A stretch of 64,000 nucleotides of DNA from an uncultured Clostridia bacterium. Lineage in GTDB: Bacteria; Bacillota; Clostridia; Oscillospirales; Oscillospiraceae. The notes under the pieces are model-generated. The model did no database searches, was not told the DNA's origin, and saw nothing but the letters and a program-made list of their open reading frames with translations. Both the position numbers and the translations under genes were made by a program. The stretch lies in NCBI GenBank assembly GCA_946531435.1, contig CAMNAO010000001.1:1-64000 (forward strand), given 5' to 3'. Shown piece after piece: positions 41,042-48,533 of the stretch (position 1 is its first letter; each line of letters opens with the position of its first letter).

Positions 41042-42832
41042 TTACTGAATGGGCTCAAAATCCTGGGCGCCGTGCTTGCAGAGGGGACAGATGAAGTCCT
41101 CCGGCAGCTCCTCACCCTCATAGATGTAGCCGCAGATCTTGCAGACGAAGCCCTTCTTCCCCTCGGTCTTGGGCTTGGGCTTGACGTTGTTCTGGTAATA
41201 GGTATAGGTCATGGTCTCCACCTTGGAGATGACACGGGCCTCCGTCACAGAGCAGATGAACATGCCGTGGGTATCCAGATCCAGGTACTGCTCCACCTTC
41301 AGAGACATGAAGGAATTGATGTAGCGATCCAAAAACACAAGGCCGTTGTCGGAGCGCAGAGGCGTCTGCCCCGCAAACTTATCCACCGTGCGGCCGCTGC
41401 GGAAGCCGAAGTCCTCAAACACCTTGAAGGGAGCGTCCACTGAGAGGCAGTTCACATTGAGGATACCGGTCTTCTGGATCACATGGTGAGAATAGTTGGT
41501 CTTATTGATGGCCACCGCCACCCGGTTGGGCTGGCTGGTAAGCTGGGTCACTGCGTTGACGATGAGGCCGTTGTCCTTCGTACCGTCGTTGGAGGTCACC
41601 ACATAGAGACCGTAGCCGATGTTGAAAAGGGCCTTGAGGTCGTTTTTGTTGGCAGTCTCCGCAGCGCGGGCCTCGTAATCCCCGCAGAGCTCCTCCGCCA
41701 GGGCCTCCAGCTGGCGCTGGCTCTCCTCATTCAGGGCGGATTTGATATGTACCACATTCTCACACAGGGTCAGATCCTTGCAGCCCATGAGCAGTGCAGT
41801 CATGCCCTTGGCGGCCAGAGGCGCCCAGCTGCCGTTTTCAATGAGGCCTACGGTGCGCTTTTTGAAGCCGTGCTCCGCCAGGGTCTCGATAAAGGTACGC
41901 ATGAAGGGGTAGATCTCAGCGTTGTAGGTGGTGGTGGCCAGGACCAGCTTGGAAAATCGGAAGGCGTCCGCCACCGCCTGGGACATATCGCAGCGGGCCA
42001 GGTCATAGGTGACCACCTTGGGGCAGCCCTTGCTTTTCAGCATCTCGGCCAGCTTCAAAGCGGCAGTGCGGGTATTGCCATAGACAGAGGTATAGGCCAC
42101 CACGATGCCCTCTTCCTCTACCCGGTAGGAGGACCAGGTGTCATAGAGATCGATGTAATAGCCCAGGTTTTCCTTCAGTATGGGACCGTGGAGAGGGGCG
42201 ATGACAGCGATTTCCAGATTGGCGGCCTTATTCAGTACAGCCTGCACCTGGGCGCCGTACTTGCCCACAATGCCGATATAGTAGCGGCGGGCCTCGTCGA
42301 TCCAGGGCTCATCGGTATCCGGAGTGCCGAACTTGCCGAAGCCGTCGGCGGTAAAGAGCACCTTCTCCGTGCTCTCATAGGTCATCATAACCTCCGGCCA
42401 GTGGACCATGGGCGCCGCGACAAAATGGAGGGTATGGCGGCCCAGCTCCAGCGTATTGCCCTCCCCCACCACCACGCGGCGGTCGGCAAAATCGGTGCCG
42501 AAGAAGTTTAACATCATGTCAAAGGCCTTCTTGGAGGAGACCACCGTGGCCTCCGGAAAGGTCTTCATAAAGTTCAGGATATTGGCGGAGTGGTCCGGCT
42601 CCATATGCTGCACCACCAGATAATCGGGCTTGCGCCCTTCCAGCGCCTTCTGCAGGTTATCCAGCCACTCATGGGTGAAATGGGCGTCCACCGTATCCAT
42701 GACGGCGACCTTGTTGTCCAGGATCACATAGGAGTTATAGGACATGCCGTTGGGCACCCGGTACTGTCCCTCAAACAGGTCGATCTTTCGGTCATTGACG
42801 CCCACATAGCGAATCTCGTTGGAAATATTCAT
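41042..42832 (-). CDS. Four-domain flavodiiron protein (beta-lactamase-flavodoxin-flavin reductase-rubredoxin)
   Basis: 596 residues. Metallo-beta-lactamase-like diiron domain with ligands His76, Glu78, Asp80, His81 (QHMEPDHS), His144, Asp163 and His215; flavodoxin domain (about 250-395, YTSVYGNTRTAALKLAEML) binding FMN; a flavin-reductase-like domain (about 410-545); and a C-terminal rubredoxin with CKICGYIYEGEE and CPLCKHG. Such proteins reduce O2 or NO to protect anaerobes. The fusion carries its own electron chain, so it may take electrons directly from NAD(P)H. 35 nt downstream of ldhA, so probably co-transcribed. Confidence 0.95.
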   Translation of the reverse strand: MNISNEIRYVGVNDRKIDLFEGQYRVPNGMSYNSYVILDNKVAVMDTVDAHFTHEWLDNLQKALEGRKPDYLVVQHMEPDHSANILNFMKTFPEATVVSSKKAFDMMLNFFGTDFADRRVVVGEGNTLELGRHTLHFVAAPMVHWPEVMMTYESTEKVLFTADGFGKFGTPDTDEPWIDEARRYYIGIVGKYGAQVQAVLNKAANLEIAVIAPLHGPILKENLGYYIDLYDTWSSYRVEEEGIVVAYTSVYGNTRTAALKLAEMLKSKGCPKVVTYDLARCDMSQAVADAFRFSKLVLATTTYNAEIYPFMRTFIETLAEHGFKKRTVGLIENGSWAPLAAKGMTALLMGCKDLTLCENVVHIKSALNEESQRQLEALAEELCGDYEARAAETANKNDLKALFNIGYGLYVVTSNDGTKDNGLIVNAVTQLTSQPNRVAVAINKTNYSHHVIQKTGILNVNCLSVDAPFKVFEDFGFRSGRTVDKFAGQTPLRSDNGLVFLDRYINSFMSLKVEQYLDLDTHGMFICSVTEARVISKVETMTYTYYQNNVKPKPKTEGKKGFVCKICGYIYEGEELPEDFICPLCKHGAQDFEPIQ

Positions 42833-42867
42833 CGGGTTCCTCCATTGGTATGTTTTCGGCGGTTATT

Positions 42868-43845
42868 TTACCGCACCTCATTGATGCTGCTCCCATTTTC
42901 CACGATATCCCGAATGTTGTCAAGAGTGGTTTTTGCGATATTTTCCAACGCCTCCTTCGTAAGGAAGGCCTGGTGGGAGGTGACGATCACATTGGGCATT
43001 CCCAGCAGGCGCGCCAGGGTATCATCGTTTAAGATGTGGCCGGAGATATCCCGGAAGAAAAACTCCGACTCCTCCTCATATACATCCAGACAGGTGGCGC
43101 CGATCTTCCGATCCTTGATGCCCTGCAGCAAAGCCTCCGCGTCAATCAGCGCGCCGCGGGAGGTGTTGATGAGAATGACCCCTTTCTTCATCACCTCCAC
43201 CGTTTCCCGGTTGACCATGTGATAGGTCTCCTCCGTCAGCGGGCAATGGAAGGAGATGATGTCGCTTTTCCGAAAAAGCTCTTCCAGAGAGACGTAGCGC
43301 ACTGAAAGGTCCTTTGCGGGGTACTTGTCATAGGCCAGCACATCCATCCCGAAGCCCCGGCAAATGTCAATGAATACCCGGCCGATTTTGCCGGTGCCCA
43401 CCACGCCTACGGTCTTGCCGTGAAGGTCAAAACCCATCATTCCGTTGAGGCTGAAATTGAAATCCCGGGTGCGGATATAGGCCTTGTGGATCCGGCGCAC
43501 GGAGGTGAGGAGCAGGGCCATGGCATGCTCCGCCACGGCATAGGGGGAATAGGCGGGCACCCGCACTACGGGGATCCTCCCCTGGGCATAGGCAATATCC
43601 ACGTTGTTGTACCCCGCGCAGCGCAGGGCGATGACCTTGACGCCGCAGTCACAGAGCCTGTCGATCACCGGGGCGGTGATCTTATCATTGACAAACGCGC
43701 AAACCGCTTCGCTTCCCCGGGCAAGCTCCGCCGTATCCTCCGTGAGATGGACGTCAAAGAACTTCAGATCCCAGGAAAGTTCCCGGGCAGCGCTCTCAAA
43801 GCTTTCCACATCGTAGGGCTTTGCGTCATAAAACGTGATTCTCAT
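42868..43845 (-). CDS. ldhA: D-lactate dehydrogenase (D-2-hydroxyacid dehydrogenase)
   Basis: 325 residues, reduces pyruvate to D-lactate with NADH. Substrate loop ALRCAGYNNVD, dimer/cofactor region VRVPAYSPYAVAEHAMALLL, nucleotide loop GVVGTGKIG, catalytic Arg in INTSRGALI, Glu in the VYEEESEFF segment, and catalytic His in TSHQAFLT. The residue pattern fits LdhA-type D-lactate dehydrogenases. A terminator hairpin precedes its ribosome site, so expression depends on readthrough or an unseen promoter. The flavodiiron gene follows. Confidence 0.94.
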   Translation of the reverse strand: MRITFYDAKPYDVESFESAARELSWDLKFFDVHLTEDTAELARGSEAVCAFVNDKITAPVIDRLCDCGVKVIALRCAGYNNVDIAYAQGRIPVVRVPAYSPYAVAEHAMALLLTSVRRIHKAYIRTRDFNFSLNGMMGFDLHGKTVGVVGTGKIGRVFIDICRGFGMDVLAYDKYPAKDLSVRYVSLEELFRKSDIISFHCPLTEETYHMVNRETVEVMKKGVILINTSRGALIDAEALLQGIKDRKIGATCLDVYEEESEFFFRDISGHILNDDTLARLLGMPNVIVTSHQAFLTKEALENIAKTTLDNIRDIVENGSSINEVR

Positions 43846-43858
43846 TGTGTTTCTCCTT

Positions 43859-43893
43859 GTAAAAAACAGGGCCCGCAGTCGGCGAGCCCTGTT
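43859..43893 (-). terminator. Terminator between the nitroreductase gene and ldhA
   Basis: AACAGGGC (43865-43872) pairs with GCCCTGTT (43886-43893). Read on the minus strand, a T run follows directly. Confidence 0.82.
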
Positions 43894-43911
43894 GTACTTT
43901 CCGATATATCC

Positions 43912-44427
43912 TCAGATCCACCTGGCGGGAAGGCGGCAGGCAAGCTCTCTGACCTCCGTCTCCTTGGCGGCGTAACCCAGGGCCATGAAGGCGCCGGGGA
44001 CAAAGCCCTCGGGCGCACCCAGTTTTTTGAAAAGCTCGGGCTGCTTCTCAAAAAGTGCGCAGGGAGAATGGAGATAGATATTGCCGAGGCCCAGATCCGT
44101 GGCGGCGATCAGCATGTTCTCCACCACGCAGGCGCAATTCTCCTTGCCAAGGAAGTCATCACCCTTAATGGCAACGGAAACCAGCACCGGAGCGCCGTAA
44201 AAGGCCTTCATCTCCGGATTGCCGCGCATCTCGCGGGTGGCGGCCTCCAGCTCGTCCAGGAGAGCGCGATCCCGGATCACGGTAAGAAATACATTCTCAA
44301 ACTGACGGCGGCCGATGGCGGCAAGACTGCCGGCGGCAACCACCTTTTCAAGCTTTTCGGTCTCTACCGGCTGATCCGTAAAGGCGCGGCAGGAAGTACG
44401 GCTGCAAATCGCTTTTAATGTTTCCAT
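43912..44427 (-). CDS. Nitroreductase-family flavoprotein
   Basis: 171 residues. FMN-binding nitroreductase fold: SRTSCRAFTDQPVE at the N-terminus (phosphate-binding Arg), LAAIGRRQFENVFLTVI, and C-terminal GLGNIYLHSPCAL and FMALGYAAKETE. It would reduce nitro compounds, quinones or flavins using NAD(P)H; the substrate is unknown. It lies upstream of ldhA and the flavodiiron gene, together giving a redox-related group, though a terminator separates the first from the others. GGAGGAG precedes the ATG. Confidence 0.92.
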   Translation of the reverse strand: METLKAICSRTSCRAFTDQPVETEKLEKVVAAGSLAAIGRRQFENVFLTVIRDRALLDELEAATREMRGNPEMKAFYGAPVLVSVAIKGDDFLGKENCACVVENMLIAATDLGLGNIYLHSPCALFEKQPELFKKLGAPEGFVPGAFMALGYAAKETEVRELACRLPARWI

Positions 44428-44508
44428 TTTCTCCTCCTTTATGCGAAGAAAAACAAATAATCATGGCTATCGGATTGAATCAGCCGGCGGCAACAACGTC
44501 ACAACCCC

Positions 44509-44580
44509 GCAGGGGCGAACTGCGTGTCAAGCGTCAGCAGGAGGTCTCTTTAAAAGCGGGCAATCAAAGATCGCCCCTGC
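44509..44580. repeat. Short inverted-repeat element
   Basis: GCAGGGGCGA (44509-44518) and TCGCCCCTGC (44571-44580) are perfect inverted repeats 52 bp apart in a gap without genes. The sequence style matches the inner GTAGGGGCGG/CCGCCCCTAC part of the ~290-bp repeats. Confidence 0.55.
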
Positions 44581-44595
44581 AATAGAGAAGAGGTG

Positions 44596-45102
44596 TTATT
44601 CCCGGGGCTCCGTCTCCTCCGTCGCCTCCGCCTGGGGAGCGGCCTGCTGGGAGACCGCCTGGAAGCGGGTACGGGAATTGCGCACCTCATTGAGGGCCGC
44701 GGTGATGGCCTCTTCGGTCCGCCTCAGGGCATCGTCGGCATACTCATTGGCGACACGGCGCAGCTCATTGGACTTCTGCATCGCCTCATTGACCACCATG
44801 GCGGAGCGCTGGCGGGCGGCCTGCACGATCTCCTGCTCCTCAATCATCTGATTGGCACGATCGGTGGCGGCCTTCTTGATGGCGTCCGCGTCACGCTTGG
44901 TGTTGGCGATGTATTCATTCCTGGCGGCCGTGAGGCGGCGGGCCTCCGTCAGCTCGCTGGGGAACTGGGTCTTCAGCTGGTCCAGAAGATCCAGGGCCCG
45001 ATCCCGCTCAATGACGCATTTTCCCGCGCCGAGGGGCACACTCCACGCACCGGAGATCATGCTATACAGCTCCTCCAGCAGCTCCTGCACATTGTTTCCC
45101 AT
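44596..45102 (-). CDS. Conserved coiled-coil protein of unknown function
   Basis: 168 residues. A short N-terminal segment (VQELLEELYSMISGAW) is followed by a long charged helix (about 35-150) of Ala, Arg, Glu and Gln in heptad-like pattern, ending in a Gln/Glu-rich tail. No membrane segment or signal. It is the last gene behind coaD in the uvrC-rsmD-coaD cluster, a position often taken by such helical proteins in clostridia (family recollection, no known function). Confidence 0.75.
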   Translation of the reverse strand: MGNNVQELLEELYSMISGAWSVPLGAGKCVIERDRALDLLDQLKTQFPSELTEARRLTAARNEYIANTKRDADAIKKAATDRANQMIEEQEIVQAARQRSAMVVNEAMQKSNELRRVANEYADDALRRTEEAITAALNEVRNSRTRFQAVSQQAAPQAEATEETEPRE

Positions 45103-45138
45103 AGGCTCATCCTTTCCGCGCCAAAAATCAGGCGCAGC

Positions 45139-45633
45139 TTATTTCAGATTGCTTCTCTCCTCCACCATGCGGTTGAAGTCCTCCAGGATCTCACAGGGGA
45201 CGAAGGCGCTGAGGTCCGCGTGATACCGCGCCATCTCCTTCACGATGGAAGAGCTGAGATAGGAATACTTCTCGCTGGAGGTGAGGAACACCGTCTCAAT
45301 CTCCGGCGCCAGCTTCTTATTGGCCAACGCCATCTGGTATTCCAGTTCAAAATCAGAGACGGCACGGAGCCCCTTCACGATCACAGAGGCGCCCACGTCC
45401 CTGGCATAGCTCACAAGCAGCTTATCAGAGCAGTCGGCCACCACGTTGCCGAAACGGGCGGTGGTGCGGCTGATGAACTCCATCCGCTCCTCCAGTGTGA
45501 AGAGCGGGTTTTTGGCGGAGTTGACCATCACAGCCACATAGACCTTGTCAAAAATGCGGGAGGCCCGTCGTATAATATTCAGATGCCCCAGAGTGATGGG
45601 GTCAAAGCTGCCGGGATAGACGGCGATCTTCAT
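45139..45633 (-). CDS. coaD: Phosphopantetheine adenylyltransferase
   Basis: 164 residues. Converts 4'-phosphopantetheine and ATP to dephospho-CoA. Nucleotidyltransferase motif YPGSFDPITLGHLNII with the T/HxGH signature, and the C-terminal YSYLSSSIVKEMARYHADLSAFVP typical of CoaD. Overlaps the rsmD stop by 4 nt, so the two are translationally coupled. Confidence 0.97.
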   Translation of the reverse strand: MKIAVYPGSFDPITLGHLNIIRRASRIFDKVYVAVMVNSAKNPLFTLEERMEFISRTTARFGNVVADCSDKLLVSYARDVGASVIVKGLRAVSDFELEYQMALANKKLAPEIETVFLTSSEKYSYLSSSIVKEMARYHADLSAFVPCEILEDFNRMVEERSNLK

Positions 45634-46181
45634 GCGTCCAACTCTTTTCTCCGGAAAATACTGAGCTTTTTTCGCCCGTAAACGTACTCCCTGCCCTTTT
45701 CATAGGGGGGCGGAAGCGAAGGCAAAACACGCTCCTTCAAAGATTCAAGGATAATTATACCATTTTCCCTCAAGTTGTCAATTTCAATTATAGTTTTGAG
45801 ACATTTTTCGTAATAATCGGAGGCATATGGGGGGTCAATCAGGATAATATCGAAGCTGCCCAGACCCGGCAGCAGCCGGAGGGCGTCCCCACGGCAGACC
45901 CTGGCCCGGTCCTCCAGGCCGCAGATTTTCAGATTCTCTCCGATGATCTTCAGGGCGGCGGGACTCTCCTCACAGAAGACCGCCCGCTTCGCGCCGCGGC
46001 TGAGGGCCTCGATCCCCAGCTGTCCGGTGCCGGCGAACAAATCCAGTACCTCCTTGCCCTCCAGCTCAAACTGAAGGATGCTGAACATGGCCTCCTTCAC
46101 CTGGTCGGTGGTGGGACGGGTCTCCATCCCCCTGGGCTCTTTCAGACGGCGGCCCCGCTTATCTCCGCTGATCACGCGCAT
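45630..46181 (-). CDS. rsmD: 16S rRNA (guanine(966)-N2)-methyltransferase
   Basis: 183 residues. MRVISGDKRGRRLKEPRG start, SAM-binding VLDLFAGTGQLGIEALSRGA, and the catalytic DPPY in ILIDPPYASDYYEKCL. The rsmD-coaD gene order is conserved across many Firmicutes. It starts 3 nt after the uvrC stop. Confidence 0.96.
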   Translation of the reverse strand: MRVISGDKRGRRLKEPRGMETRPTTDQVKEAMFSILQFELEGKEVLDLFAGTGQLGIEALSRGAKRAVFCEESPAALKIIGENLKICGLEDRARVCRGDALRLLPGLGSFDIILIDPPYASDYYEKCLKTIIEIDNLRENGIIILESLKERVLPSLPPPYEKGREYVYGRKKLSIFRRKELDA

Positions 46182-46184
46182 GCT

Positions 46185-48044
46185 TCAGGCCTCCTCTTCT
46201 CCCGTTGTATCCGCCGGATGCTCCGCCGATGGATGAAAATGGTCATAAATCGCTCGGGCGGCGTTCTTCGGCACCACCCGGTTCAATTCCTCGAGACCGG
46301 CGTTTTTGATGGCGGCCACACTTTTGAATCGCTTTAATAGATCCGCCTTCCGCTTCTCCCCTATACCGGGGATCTCATCCAGCTGGGATTTATGGGTCCG
46401 GGCGGCATGAAGATCGTGGTGATAGCCGATGGCATAGCGGTGAACCTCCTCCTGGATGCGGCCAACAAAGGCGAAGACCCAGGGCGCGGCGGCAATGCCG
46501 ATCTCGCGTCCTTCCGGTGTTAAAAGGGCCCGGGTGCGATGGCGGTCATCCTTTACCATGCCGAAGATGGGAAGCTCTACCCCCAATTCCTCCGCCGCAC
46601 GCTGGGCAACCTGAGCATGCTCCTGCCCGCCGTCGATAAAGAGCAGGTCCGGCAAGGGCATAAACTTTTCATCCCCGTCCAGATAAGCCTGGAGGCGACG
46701 CCGCACTGCCTCATCCATGCTGGCATAATCGTTCTGGATTGCGGTAGAACGGATCTTGAACTTCCGATAGTCCTTCTTGGAGGGCTTGCCGCCCACGAAG
46801 ACCACCATGCCTGCCACAATGTCGTCGGAGCCGGTGTTGGAGATGTCGAAGGACTCAATGCGTTTGGGAGGCGCAGGCAGCTGCAGGTGCTGCTGCAGCC
46901 ACTCCTCCGTCTTGGTGATCCGTTCCTCCTGGGTGGTGACCCGCTCCGTCTCCTGTCGGGCGTTGATGGCCGCGGTCTCCATCAGAACCCGCAGTTCTCC
47001 TCTCTGAGGGACCCGCAGCTCTACCTTGCTGCCGCTCTCCTCGGTGAGCATCTGCTCCAAAGCATCGCCATCCGGAAGCTCAAAAGGCAGGATGACCTGC
47101 TTCGGCGCGCCGCCCAGAATTCCGTAGTACTGGCGAAGGAGCGTGGAGAGAGCCTCCGCATCCTCCTCCAGGGGCAGGTCCATAAGCTCCATATCCTTGT
47201 CCAGGAGCTGGCCCTGAATATAGTGGAGCACCACAAAGCAGCAGCGCGCTTCCCCCCGGTAGTAGCCGACAACGTCCATATCGCCCCGGCGGAGGGTGCT
47301 GGCATGCTGCTTCTCCCGGAGGCGCTGTACCGCCCGGAGCTTATCCCGGAGGGCGGCCGCCTGCTCAAAGCGCAGCTCCTCCGCCGCGGCCTCCATCTTT
47401 AGCTTGAGATCCGCCTCAATTTCCTCCCCCTTGCCGTCGAAGGTCAGAAGGGCCTCATTGTACGCCTCCCGGTATTCCTCCCGGGTGGCATCCTTGAGGC
47501 ACCAGCCACGACAGGCACCCAGGTGGTAGTTGAGACAGGGGCGTTCCTTCCCGATATCCCGGGGGAATTTCCGGCTGCAGGTGGGAAGGCCAAAGGCCTT
47601 GCTCACCGAATCGATGGCCTGCTTGACGGCACTGCGCCCCCCGAAGGGGCCGAAATACCGCGCCCCATCCTCTGTAAGGCGGCTTGCAATCGTAAAGCGG
47701 GGATAGGCTTCCTTGGGATCCGTGCGGATCCAGGGATAGCCCTTGTCATCCTTCAGAAGGATGTTGTAGTGGGGCGAGTAGCGCTTAATGAGCGCATTTT
47801 CCAGCACCAAAGCCTCAAATTCCGAGCGTACCATGATGACCTCAAAATCCGCAATGCGGGAGATCATCGCCTCCGTCTTGGCGTTGTGGGCCCCGTGGAA
47901 ATAGCTGGAGACCCGGTTTTTCAGCTTGATGGCCTTGCCTACGTAGATCACCGTGTCATCCACGTCATGCATGAGATAGACCCCGGGCTGCAGCGGCAGC
48001 TTGGCCGCCTTTTCTCCCAGTTCCTGAATGGTCAGCTTTTCCAT
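46185..48044 (-). CDS. uvrC: UvrABC system protein C
   Basis: 619 residues, makes both incisions in nucleotide excision repair. N-terminal GIY-YIG nuclease (PGVYLMHDVDDTVIYVGKA), a UVR domain for UvrB (about 200-235), the C-terminal RNase-H-like nuclease (ESFDISNTGSDDIVAGMVVF, then LLFIDGGQEHAQVA), and a helix-hairpin-helix pair at the end. First gene of uvrC-rsmD-coaD, separated from ptsH by a terminator. Confidence 0.97.
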   Translation of the reverse strand: MEKLTIQELGEKAAKLPLQPGVYLMHDVDDTVIYVGKAIKLKNRVSSYFHGAHNAKTEAMISRIADFEVIMVRSEFEALVLENALIKRYSPHYNILLKDDKGYPWIRTDPKEAYPRFTIASRLTEDGARYFGPFGGRSAVKQAIDSVSKAFGLPTCSRKFPRDIGKERPCLNYHLGACRGWCLKDATREEYREAYNEALLTFDGKGEEIEADLKLKMEAAAEELRFEQAAALRDKLRAVQRLREKQHASTLRRGDMDVVGYYRGEARCCFVVLHYIQGQLLDKDMELMDLPLEEDAEALSTLLRQYYGILGGAPKQVILPFELPDGDALEQMLTEESGSKVELRVPQRGELRVLMETAAINARQETERVTTQEERITKTEEWLQQHLQLPAPPKRIESFDISNTGSDDIVAGMVVFVGGKPSKKDYRKFKIRSTAIQNDYASMDEAVRRRLQAYLDGDEKFMPLPDLLFIDGGQEHAQVAQRAAEELGVELPIFGMVKDDRHRTRALLTPEGREIGIAAAPWVFAFVGRIQEEVHRYAIGYHHDLHAARTHKSQLDEIPGIGEKRKADLLKRFKSVAAIKNAGLEELNRVVPKNAARAIYDHFHPSAEHPADTTGEEEA

Positions 48045-48062
48045 GAAACCCCCTCAAAACAT

Positions 48063-48093
48063 ACGGGGCCGCCCCCAAAGGGAGCAGCCCCGT
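48063..48093 (-). terminator. Terminator after ptsH
   Basis: ACGGGGC (48063-48069) pairs with GCCCCGT (48087-48093). On the minus strand it is followed by ATGTTTT. Confidence 0.78.
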
Positions 48094-48109
48094 AAATCCG
48101 TGTGATGTA

Positions 48110-48373
48110 TTACTCAGCAAAGTTGGAGCAGACCAGATCAAAGAGCGTGTTGACCGCCTTCTCCTCATCGGGGCCGTCCGCAACGATGTTGATGGTGGTC
48201 CCCTTCACAATGCCCAGAGAGAGAACGCCCAAAAGGCTCTTGGCGTTAACGCGGCGCTCGTCCTTCTCGATCCAGATGCTGCTCTTGAATTCATTTGCCT
48301 TCTGGGTGAAGAAGGTCGCCGGACGGGCATGCAGACCAACCTGATTGGAAACTACAGCTTCTTTAACGAACAT
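48110..48373 (-). CDS. ptsH: HPr phosphocarrier protein
   Basis: 87 residues. His15 in GLHARPATFF is the PEP-dependent phosphorylation site and Ser46 in NAKSLLGVLSLGI the HPr-kinase site. Both residues are present, so this is HPr rather than Crh, which lacks His15. It serves sugar PTS transport and, in Firmicutes, carbon catabolite control. Single gene with its own strong promoter; ptsI is not adjacent. Confidence 0.95.
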   Translation of the reverse strand: MFVKEAVVSNQVGLHARPATFFTQKANEFKSSIWIEKDERRVNAKSLLGVLSLGIVKGTTINIVADGPDEEKAVNTLFDLVCSNFAE

Positions 48374-48434
48374 GGCGATTCCTCCTATTGCTGTCCCGGG
48401 TCATCCCCGACTGACAACTTTCATTTGCAAATCA

Positions 48435-48463
48435 ATTGTAACAAATTTCCTGGCTCCCGTCAA
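48435..48463 (-). promoter_or_regulatory. Sigma-A promoter of ptsH
   Basis: Minus strand: TTGACG (48463-48458), 17 nt, TACAAT (48440-48435). Confidence 0.86.
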
Positions 48464-48533
48464 TCGGTATTTCAAGAATTTAAAGCATTCCGGGGCCCGA
48501 AAGGTGTAAATTTTTTGTTTCGGCGAAAAAGAG

